DNA of 46,331 nt. It comes from Bacteroidales bacterium (GTDB taxonomy: Bacteria; Bacteroidota; Bacteroidia; Bacteroidales; UBA932). Made by a program: the position numbers and the translations under genes. The DNA lies in assembly GCA_012744435.1 (NCBI GenBank), contig JAAYCA010000059.1:1-46331 (forward strand). Reading direction: 5' to 3'. Positions within the stretch are counted from its first letter, which is position 1, and each line of letters opens with the position of its first letter. Positions 28,877 to 36,904 of this stretch are shown one piece after another. The notes under the pieces were generated by a model. It had not been told where the DNA came from, searched no databases, and worked only from the letters and a program-made list of their open reading frames with translations.

Positions 28877-30364
28877 TTAAGGGACAATGACAATTTTGCT
28901 GATTTCCAGTCCATCACCCTGCAGGATGATGGCAGTGTCGCTCCAGCCGTCCGTGGACTCGCCGTTGATCCACTTCAGCATATCTTCCGTGATCGCCACT
29001 TCGAGGGTCTCGGCAGAACCGTCCCAGTCATTGCATTCAACGCCTGCGAAAGTACCCCAGCTGGGGTCGTTCCACTGAAGCTGGCCGGTAGTCCCCACCT
29101 TCTTGTAGACGACGAACTTGGAGCTGGTCGTAAGGCCCATTTCCTCGATGGCCGGGTCTCCGCCACGCATGATGCGCAGTTTGCCGCTGTTATCACTCCA
29201 GGACGGGAAGTAGGGATACGTCAGGTTGGCACTTCTGTCCTCATACATCGTGAATGCCGCAATGTCATATTCCGACGGGGTTCCGCCGCCACCGACCCAT
29301 ACTTCCTCGGCGAAGTAAATCTCCACAGGAGTATAGCCGGCACCGGTGAAGAGCAGGTGCTGGGCGTCGATCGTCTCAAGGATCGCGGGATCTTCGGAGA
29401 AGTCAACCTTGATGGCGAAGGTGCCGTCGCCGTTGTCGATAATCCTTTCGGGCATGTTCCAAGGAGCGATATCGTTGTCCTTGCCAAGCCATTGGGTTCC
29501 CCACCAGCCCGTGATAACACGGATCTGATAAGAGTCACCGGCGGTGTAGGACATATAGAACGGGGTGGTCTTCATCTTCTCCCAGATATCGGCAGCGATG
29601 ATGGTAACCTCCTCTCCGGTCTCGTGACCCTCTCCGGCGATGCGGTAGTTCACGTTGCCCCAGTCGACGGTGCCCATGTCGGTATTGTTCTCCCAGATGA
29701 CGGTCTTCTGGGTCTCCCAGTGTCCGCCTTCCGCGGCCGGCTTGTACTTCAATTCCGGCAGGAGGATTTCCTGGCCGTCGTAGGTAGACAACTTACCCGT
29801 GAAGGTGCCTTCGTAGACTTTCTTCGGGACAGTGATGACGACGCTGCTCGTGCCCTTGCGGTAGAACATGGCATCGGAGAGGATGATCGGGTTGCCGTCC
29901 GCGTCGAGCAGTTCGACGCTGTTGATGAACTCGAGGTCCGTACCGTAGATGGTGATCTGCTCGCCGCCCTGGATTTCCTCGCCGGGTTGCTTGGAGTAGC
30001 CCGAAACGACGGTCTTGCCGAGGGTCAGCGCCAAAGGTGACTCTACCTGGTCTTCGGCCGTGCGGACGATGATCTTGCCGCCCGCGGCGGCAATGCCTGC
30101 CGGAGCGGTGACCCGGATCATGTCATTGCTGACAATCTCGAAATCGGTGACGGTCACACCGTCAGGAAAGACGATCTCGGTAGCATCCGCGAAACCGGAA
30201 CCATTGATGGTCATCGGCTGTCCGGTCACCACCTTCGTCGGGGAGAATACTTTGATGCCCAGGCCTATATCTGCCGGTTCGATGACCGGATTCAGGATGT
30301 CGCAGGCCGTGAAGGCCCCCGTCAGGGCAAGGGACAGAACGAAATATCTAAATATCTTTTTCAT
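28877..30364 (-). CDS. IPT/TIG-domain surface glycan-binding lipoprotein (SusE/F-positioned)
   Basis: A 495-residue lipoprotein with lipobox FTAC (Cys21). Two IPT/TIG immunoglobulin-like repeats are visible. Residues about 38-115 include FSPTKVVTGQPMTINGSGF, and residues about 117-208 include GEQITIYGTDLEF. The C-terminal region (215-495) is a beta-rich domain with many exposed Trp residues (GGHWETQKTVIWENN, TGWWGTQWLG, ECNDWDGS), as expected for glycan stacking. Such proteins follow SusCD pairs and hold polysaccharide at the cell surface. Specificity cannot be read, and beta-mannan or glucomannan is inferred from context. It begins 27 bases after the SusD2 stop. Confidence 0.87.
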   Translation of the reverse strand: MKKIFRYFVLSLALTGAFTACDILNPVIEPADIGLGIKVFSPTKVVTGQPMTINGSGFADATEIVFPDGVTVTDFEIVSNDMIRVTAPAGIAAAGGKIIVRTAEDQVESPLALTLGKTVVSGYSKQPGEEIQGGEQITIYGTDLEFINSVELLDADGNPIILSDAMFYRKGTSSVVITVPKKVYEGTFTGKLSTYDGQEILLPELKYKPAAEGGHWETQKTVIWENNTDMGTVDWGNVNYRIAGEGHETGEEVTIIAADIWEKMKTTPFYMSYTAGDSYQIRVITGWWGTQWLGKDNDIAPWNMPERIIDNGDGTFAIKVDFSEDPAILETIDAQHLLFTGAGYTPVEIYFAEEVWVGGGGTPSEYDIAAFTMYEDRSANLTYPYFPSWSDNSGKLRIMRGGDPAIEEMGLTTSSKFVVYKKVGTTGQLQWNDPSWGTFAGVECNDWDGSAETLEVAITEDMLKWINGESTDGWSDTAIILQGDGLEISKIVIVP

Positions 30365-30391
30365 ATTCGTAATCCTTATAGTTCGGTTAGA

Positions 30392-32074
30392 CTACTCCCA
30401 GCCGGGATTGTTTGGAGCAAGTTTGGGATTCTTCTTCAACTCGCTTTGCGGAATGGGGTAAAGATAGTACTTGTCGTTCCACTGGCGGGTCACGGAAGTG
30501 CGGGTCAGCTGCTTGTCGGCGCTGATCGCCGCGACCTGGATGGTCTTGAAATACTTGTCAGCCTTCTTCCAGCGGCGGACATCCCAGAAGCGGTGGTTCT
30601 CGAAGGCAAGCTCCACGAGGCGCTCGCGCTCGTAGCGCTTCACCCAGGCGTCGCCGTCTTCGGTGAACTTCGGCATGCTGATATCCGTGCGGTTGCGCAG
30701 GACATTGATGGCCTGGTTCGCCGTCATGCCGTAGGTCCCGTCGTTGGCGCTGCCCGTGGCATGGAACACGGCCTCGGCATAGTCGAGATACATCTCGCCC
30801 AGGCGGAAAAGGATCTAAGTGTGGCGGCGGGTGGTCTGGTTGTCGGCCGTGGTGACGCAGGAGCCGTCCACATACTTGCGCAGGTAGTAGCCCGTGGGCG
30901 TCGCCCCGTATTTCGGAGCGGCGTTGAAGCCACCGGCGAAGGTCTCGATCGCCTTTTTCTGGGCGCCGTTGGTCGGCCACTCGTCGCCGTTCTTCACGAC
31001 CGTGAGGGCGAAACGCGGATCGAGTCCCTCGTAAGGATCGACCGCGGTCAGGTCGATGGTGCCGGGATAACGCTCGGCGAAGGTCTCGCCGTTGTCCTGA
31101 TACTCATACTGGTCCACGAGGCTCTGGGTCGGGCAGGTGCCGGAAGATCCGTTCTCCACGCCGACGGGATAGTTGGCCATCTCGAAGGAGTTGCTTTCAC
31201 CGCGTCCGAGACCGAAGATCAGTTCGGGGTTGAAGAAAGCGTCGTGGCCCCACAGGGCGCTGTAGGCACTGAGTTTCAGCCCCCAGATGTCGGCATTGTC
31301 GAGAACGAACTTGCAGGCTTCGGCAGCCTTGGCCCATTTCGTCTGGTCATTGTTCGTATTGAACAACGGAGAAGCGGCATACAGGAGCGTGCGGGCCTTC
31401 AGGGCGTACGCAGCGACACGGGTGGCGCGGCCGATCTCGGACCCGACCTCCGTGACGTAGGAGACCGGCAGATAAGGAGCGACGGCGTCGAGTTCGTCCA
31501 CGATGAACTTCACGATCTGGTCGGCCGGGGTGCGAGACATGTTGTTGGCCTGCCCGTTGGTCAGGGTCGTCGTCACCAGCGGCACGTCACCATAGGCCCG
31601 GAACAGCTCGAAATAGAAGTAGGCCCGCAGGAAACGGAGCTCGTACGGGAACAGTTCCAGCTGCTGGACCCAGATGGTGTAGTCGGGGTTGTACTGCCAT
31701 TCCGTGATGTCTGCCTGGTCGATCTTCTCCAGATACGTGCAGATATCCGCGATGGCCGTATAAGACTTCGTCCAGATATTGGAATAAGGATTGGCCGGAC
31801 TCCAGCCGCCGTTGATGTAGTTGTTGACCGCGCCGGTCTCCAGCGCGTACTGGGCCTCGTCGGTCGCACCGGCCAGGAAGTAGGCGCTGTTGGACTCGAA
31901 CTCGTTGTTGTAGATCTGAGCGTAGGCGTCAAACACCATGCTCTTGATACCTTCATTGAAGTATTCGTAGGTCCACGCCTCGTCACGCGTGTTTTCCTCC
32001 GTATAATTGAGGTCAGCGCACGAGGCCGTAATGACACAGGCGAGAATGAATAAACAGATTTTATAGAGTTTCAT
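30392..32074 (-). pseudogene. SusD2: SusD-like glycan-binding lipoprotein with an in-frame TAG stop
   Basis: The SusD-like gene starts at 32074 with lipobox ITASC (Cys19) and TPR helices (YEYFNEGIKSMVFDAYAQIY, RFLRAYFYFELFRAYGDVPLV). A TAG at 30815-30817 ends it after 419 residues (..NQTTRRHT). The same frame stays open afterwards and continues with ILFRLGEMYLDYAEAVF, the conserved SusD C-terminal motif, and on to a normal C terminus (KNPKLAPNNPGW). The full protein would be 560 residues. The TAG most simply replaces TGG (Trp) by one G-to-A change, though other single-base ancestors exist. Truncation would remove the C-terminal helices that pack the fold. The SusC2 gene lies 14 bases before it. 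The open remainder suggests a recent lesion or a base-call error. Confidence 0.88.
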
Positions 32075-32088
32075 GATTCAAACCTTTT

Positions 32089-34869
32089 TTAGAATACGAT
32101 CGAAAGGCCCATGGTCACTGCCTTCAGGACGGGATAGCCCGTGCCCAGGTTTTCAGCATCCATTGCAGGAATATTGTCGAAGGACAGCAGGTTCTGTCCC
32201 TGGACGAACAGCTTGGCGTCCGTCACCTTCATGCGGCTGAGCAGCGAGGCGGGAAGCCTGTAGTAGAGCTCGCAGTCGCGCAGCTTGAGCCAGCTGACAT
32301 TGCGGTACCAGATGGTCGAAGCCTGGGCGTTGTTGGCCACGTTCGTCGTCGACAGACGCGGGTACAGGGCGCTGGCGCCGGCCCGGTCGAAGCAGTTGTC
32401 GTAGTACTCCTGCGAGAGGTTGCGGTTCTCGGAGAGCGCACCCCAGACACCGTCCACGTACATGAGGTTCTTGGTCTGGCCGGCCGCCCCCTGGAAGGTG
32501 GCGTTGATGCCGAAGCCCTTGAACTCCATGCCGAGGCTGAACGCATAGTTCAGGGCGGGGAAGGCGCCGCCGAAATCCATCGCCACGACATCGTTCTCGT
32601 TGATGACGCCGTCTTCGTTGACATCCTTGTACTTGATGTCACCGACCTTGACCTGGCCGAACTCCTGCAGGGGACTGGCGTCGATCTCCGCCTGGTCCTG
32701 GAAGAAGCCGAGGGCGACAAGGCCGCGGGCGGCGTCGGCAGGGGTACCGACGACGGAGAGGTTCGGATAGGCCGGGGTCTCGATCCATTCGAGGATCTGG
32801 CTCTTCACGGCGGACACGTTGCCGCCGAAGTTGAGGTTGAGCCCGCTGGCGAAGGTCTTCGCGAAGCGCAGACCGGCTTCCACGCCGTAGCTGGCCACAC
32901 GGCCTCTGTCGTCGTAGGCGGACTGGATGCCCACCACGTCGGAGTTCAGGGAACCCGCGCTGACGAGGATGTTGCGGCGTTGCTGGTAGAATGCGTCGAC
33001 AGTGAGATCGAGGCAATCAGCGATGCGCAGGTCCGTACCGAGGTTGGCCTTGTAGGCCGCTTCCTGGCGGAAATCGCTCGTCGGGAACTGCGTCAGGAAG
33101 GCGCCCCAGGAACTCTGGAAGTTCTGACCGTACCAGAACTGGCCGTGGGAATTGGCCCAGTTGGCGAGCCACAGGCCGGCTTGGGGGACATAGTCAGTAT
33201 GCTGGATGCCGGCCGAGGCGCGGAGCTTGCCGTAGCTGAGGGAGGATCCGGGGTTGTTGGCGTAGATCCAGCCGAGGCCCAGCGTCGGGGAGAAGGCCCA
33301 TTTGGCCGGGTAGGAACGGTTGGAACCGTTGGCCGCCAGGACCAGGTCCGCCAGGAGTTTCTCAGCATGGTCGTAGTGAAGGGCGAGGTTCCAGTTCGCA
33401 CGGTACCAAGTGTTGCTCCGCTCGTCGCGGGTCTCGCTCTTCATGTTGTAGCCGGCGTTGGCGGCGAAGTTGTCGCCATTGGCGAAGGTGGTGGCGTATT
33501 TGAAGCCAGCGTTGACCGTGCCGATGCGCCACTGGGAATCCACCCAGTAGTTGAAGACGAGTTTGTCCTCCACCGTACCCATGACCTTTTCCTGCATGAC
33601 ACCGCCGTCATAGTAATTCCAACCATATTGATAGCCCTTCGCGCGGTTCTCAATGGTGTTGGAGGCGTTGTCGTAGGCGCCGCCGACATAGAACTGCAGG
33701 CCTTCCAGCAGGAAGTCGAGGTCCTGCTCCAGGGTCACGTCCGCCCAGATCTGGCGCTGGTGCGTCTTGGAGAAACCGGTGCCGGTGGCCTTGGCGACAA
33801 GGTTGAAGTCGCCGTAGGTCTGGCTGCCGCCCCACACGCCGCCGGCAGTCTTGATCGGGAAAGCGACGGCTGGTACCTTGTACAGATGCCACCAGGCATC
33901 GTTGGAATTGACGTTCGGCACGCCGTTGGTCTCCATGAAGAGCGCGAAGATGTTGGTCTTGACGCGGGTCGAGCTGGTGACCTGGAAGTCCACGTTGGTG
34001 CGGATGCTTGCCTTGGAGTACTTGAGCTGGGAGTTCCAGTCGCCCTGGTCGGGGTTCTTGTAGAGTCCGCGGGCGTCGGTGTAGTCCAGGATGGTGTAGT
34101 ATTCCACCTTGTCGGAGCCACCGTACATGGAGACGAAAGCGTTCGTCTCGTGGGCGGTGTTCTTGAATACCTCGTCCTTCCAGTTGACGTTGGGATAGAC
34201 GAAGGGATCGCTTCCGTCCTGGAATTTCTGCAGTTCAGCGTCCGTGTAGGCGAGGCCCAAACCGTCGTTCATACGGGCGATGTTCAGCGCGTTGGCGTAG
34301 TCGAACGCGCTCACCATGTCCGCTGACTGGGGATCGAACTGGATCTTGTGCGATGCACCGGCCTTGAGGTGGAAGCCGCTGTCGGCCTGGCCGCGCTTGG
34401 TCTTCACGAGGAGCACGCCGTTGATGCCTTCGTGGCCGTAGAGGGCCACGGCTGCGGCGTCACGCAGGACGGTCACGCTCTCCACCTCTTCCACCGTCAG
34501 GCGGTCGATCGGACGCTCGAAACCGTCCACCAGGATGAGGATATCCCGCTCTCCGGTGGTCTGGGCGCCACGGATATTGAAGGAGGCGCCGCGGCCTTCT
34601 TCGCCCTTGAAACCGGTGTTCTGCAGGGCGGTGAGGCCGAGCAGCTTGCCATAAAGCGCATCGGCGAGGCTGATGGCGGAGGTGTGGCTGAGCTCTTCGG
34701 CGGTGATGGTATAGGTCGCCGCCGTGGTCAGGAACTCCGAACTCTCGACGCCATAGCCCAGATCCACTTTCTGGGACTGCTTGTCGCTCAGCACGACCTG
34801 GGCGCCGGCCGTCACAGGCAGCGCAAAGAGTCCCAGCAGGCAGTAGATAAGTATATTACTTAATTTCAT
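32089..34869 (-). CDS. SusC2: SusC-like TonB-dependent transporter without N-terminal extension domain
   Basis: A 926-residue outer-membrane importer of the SusC/RagA class, uninterrupted. After signal peptide MKLSNILIYCLLGLFALPVTAGAQ it lacks the usual carboxypeptidase-regulatory-like domain. It goes almost directly to a TonB-box-like stretch (KVDLGYGVES) and the plug (TYTITAEELSHTSAISLADAL, GASFNIRGAQTTGERDILILVDG, EEVESVTVLRDAAAVALYG). The barrel follows and ends in KAVTMGLSIVF with the expected terminal Phe. It imports oligosaccharides with a SusD lid. SusD2, 14 bases downstream, is its expected partner but carries a stop codon, so intact SusD1 just upstream is the only complete lid nearby. 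Confidence 0.93.
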   Translation of the reverse strand: MKLSNILIYCLLGLFALPVTAGAQVVLSDKQSQKVDLGYGVESSEFLTTAATYTITAEELSHTSAISLADALYGKLLGLTALQNTGFKGEEGRGASFNIRGAQTTGERDILILVDGFERPIDRLTVEEVESVTVLRDAAAVALYGHEGINGVLLVKTKRGQADSGFHLKAGASHKIQFDPQSADMVSAFDYANALNIARMNDGLGLAYTDAELQKFQDGSDPFVYPNVNWKDEVFKNTAHETNAFVSMYGGSDKVEYYTILDYTDARGLYKNPDQGDWNSQLKYSKASIRTNVDFQVTSSTRVKTNIFALFMETNGVPNVNSNDAWWHLYKVPAVAFPIKTAGGVWGGSQTYGDFNLVAKATGTGFSKTHQRQIWADVTLEQDLDFLLEGLQFYVGGAYDNASNTIENRAKGYQYGWNYYDGGVMQEKVMGTVEDKLVFNYWVDSQWRIGTVNAGFKYATTFANGDNFAANAGYNMKSETRDERSNTWYRANWNLALHYDHAEKLLADLVLAANGSNRSYPAKWAFSPTLGLGWIYANNPGSSLSYGKLRASAGIQHTDYVPQAGLWLANWANSHGQFWYGQNFQSSWGAFLTQFPTSDFRQEAAYKANLGTDLRIADCLDLTVDAFYQQRRNILVSAGSLNSDVVGIQSAYDDRGRVASYGVEAGLRFAKTFASGLNLNFGGNVSAVKSQILEWIETPAYPNLSVVGTPADAARGLVALGFFQDQAEIDASPLQEFGQVKVGDIKYKDVNEDGVINENDVVAMDFGGAFPALNYAFSLGMEFKGFGINATFQGAAGQTKNLMYVDGVWGALSENRNLSQEYYDNCFDRAGASALYPRLSTTNVANNAQASTIWYRNVSWLKLRDCELYYRLPASLLSRMKVTDAKLFVQGQNLLSFDNIPAMDAENLGTGYPVLKAVTMGLSIVF

Positions 34870-34890
34870 ATTCGTGTAGATTTCAATTGA

Positions 34891-36891
34891 TTACCAACCG
34901 GGATTCTGGGTAAGACCATATCCTTTCTGAATCTCCTTGCGGGAGACGGGGTCGAGATACCACTTGTTGGTCCAGTAACCCTCGTCCCACCAGCGGCGGT
35001 GGCCGACGACGATTTCGGCCTTCTCGTATTCAAACTTCGGCCAGGGGTCACCTGCCGTATACTGCTGGTCACCGTCCGTCAGACGGTTGCCGGCGGCGTC
35101 GAGGCGGTAGATCCGGATCTCGTGGAGGGGCTTGGTGAAGAGGTCCTGGCGCTTGCGGCGGACCATGTCGTAGAGGCGGTCGCCGCATTCGGCACCGATC
35201 TCGCAATTGCGCTCGCGGAGAATTTCATTGATGAGGTTTTCCTTGTTGGTCTTGAGGTTGAGCCCCGGATTCATATCCTCGAGGCGCCCAAGACCGACGC
35301 GGCTGCGGACGACGTGCAGATCGTCAAGGGCGCCCTGCAGGTCGCCGGTCTCCGCCTTGGCTTCCGCCCGGATCAGATACATCTCGGCCAGGCGGATGTA
35401 GGGCACACCGATGGGCTCGTCGTCGTAGCGGCTCCCACCCCAATAATCGAGCAGCCATTTGAACTTGCTGTAACCGGAGGCCACGTCATCCTTGTTGCTG
35501 ACATTGCTGTTTTGCTCCAGGAAGCCACCGACCCAGGAATCCATGTAGGTCATGCCTGCATAGTCGAATCCGGCAGGAAGCGACTGTTGGGGGACGATCA
35601 TCGTCTCATACAGACGCGGGTCGCGGTCAGCGAACATGTCGATGCCGGTAGGGTTGTTGCCTGCACCGTAGAGGTCTGCATACGGGAAGACGCGGCCGTC
35701 CTGCATGCCGAAGCACTCCATCAGCTCGTTGGTCGGCACGGCGCCGCCCTGGCGGAGGCAGTCGAGGGCGAATCCTCTCCAGCCCCAGCCCCAGCCACCG
35801 TCGGACAGGGTGAGCGTCGGATGGGCGTCGAAGAGTTTTTCGTGGTGGGTCGCGTCATTGCGGTAGCGGTAGGCGCGGCGGTAGGCCATGCGGTAGCCGG
35901 CTTCGTCCTGCGTCGTCGGCTGGACCAGCTGGTAATAGTTGCCGTTCGCTGCATTGTCCGTAAAGAAGTCGTTGCAATACTCCAGGCACTTGTCCCATAG
36001 AGCAGGGTCTTCCTTGCCGAACCAGATGTGCTCCTCTTTCTCCAGACCGGTCGGTTTATTGGAGTATGTCATATAGGGCTCGCTGTTGTTGAACAGCGGG
36101 GAGGCGGCGAACATCCACACCTTGGCACGCAGGGCGCGTGCGGAAGCGCGGGTGAGACGGCCGGACCACTGGCCGATGTCGGCATCGGGAACATTCCAGA
36201 TGAAGCCGGGCTCCTTGATGGCGCAGTTCACCAGGGAGTCGATAAACTCGACCGTCTCCCAGGCCGAGGATCGGCCGCTGGTGAATTCTTCGCCGACCGC
36301 ATAGGCCTTTCTCACGAGGCACAGGCCGCCGAAATTGCGGAAGGCGTCGAAGTAGCGGCTGGCCATGATGGTATAGGCCTCGCCGCGCAGACGGCTCTTC
36401 TCGTTGGCGTCCATGTCCGGCACCTTGTCGATGTTCTCGATCAGCTGCCAGCATTTGCGCACGGTCTCATAGATAGACACGCGGCCGCCGGAGTCGGCGT
36501 CGAGGCCGCCGGTGATGGTGGAATAGGAGAATTTCCCCTGGAAATTACCATTTTCGGTATCCTGGGCATCCTCGGTCAGACCGCCCGGGTAGTAGCTCTG
36601 GATCGGGCCGCCCCAGCCGACATAGCAATGGTATGAGTCGGAGAGCACGTCGATCGGCGCGCCGTTCATCATATTGCCGGCTGTGTAAGTGCAGTAAAGC
36701 TGGCCATACGCGCTCCACAGGAAGTTGCGGGTGTATTCCGCTTTCGTGAACACAGTGTCGATGTTGACATCGACGCCCGGAGCCTTCTCGAGGAACGCGT
36801 CACCGACCGCCAGGCGATCGACGCAGGACGAGAGCGAGAAGGCGGAGAAGCAGATGCCCAGAACCAGTATAATATTGGATATCTTTTTCAT
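34891..36891 (-). CDS. SusD1: SusD/RagB-like glycan-binding lipoprotein
   Basis: A 666-residue intact SusD-family lipoprotein. The start at 36891 gives MKKISNIILVLGICFSAFSL with lipobox LSSC (Cys23). The frame opens earlier but without a signal. N-terminal TPR helices (RNFLWSAYGQLY, RGEAYTIMASRYFDAFRNFGGL) and the C-terminal family motif VPYIRLAEMYLIRAEAKAETGDL are present, and it ends in YGLTQNPGW. It forms the lid over a SusC barrel and binds glycan. It lies 13 bases after SusC1, its natural partner, which carries a TGA. At 666 residues it is longer than Bacteroides thetaiotaomicron SusD (about 550), with extra loops rich in Trp/Gly that may contact the glycan. Confidence 0.94.
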   Translation of the reverse strand: MKKISNIILVLGICFSAFSLSSCVDRLAVGDAFLEKAPGVDVNIDTVFTKAEYTRNFLWSAYGQLYCTYTAGNMMNGAPIDVLSDSYHCYVGWGGPIQSYYPGGLTEDAQDTENGNFQGKFSYSTITGGLDADSGGRVSIYETVRKCWQLIENIDKVPDMDANEKSRLRGEAYTIMASRYFDAFRNFGGLCLVRKAYAVGEEFTSGRSSAWETVEFIDSLVNCAIKEPGFIWNVPDADIGQWSGRLTRASARALRAKVWMFAASPLFNNSEPYMTYSNKPTGLEKEEHIWFGKEDPALWDKCLEYCNDFFTDNAANGNYYQLVQPTTQDEAGYRMAYRRAYRYRNDATHHEKLFDAHPTLTLSDGGWGWGWRGFALDCLRQGGAVPTNELMECFGMQDGRVFPYADLYGAGNNPTGIDMFADRDPRLYETMIVPQQSLPAGFDYAGMTYMDSWVGGFLEQNSNVSNKDDVASGYSKFKWLLDYWGGSRYDDEPIGVPYIRLAEMYLIRAEAKAETGDLQGALDDLHVVRSRVGLGRLEDMNPGLNLKTNKENLINEILRERNCEIGAECGDRLYDMVRRKRQDLFTKPLHEIRIYRLDAAGNRLTDGDQQYTAGDPWPKFEYEKAEIVVGHRRWWDEGYWTNKWYLDPVSRKEIQKGYGLTQNPGW

Positions 36892-36904
36892 ATTCGTAGC
36901 TGCA

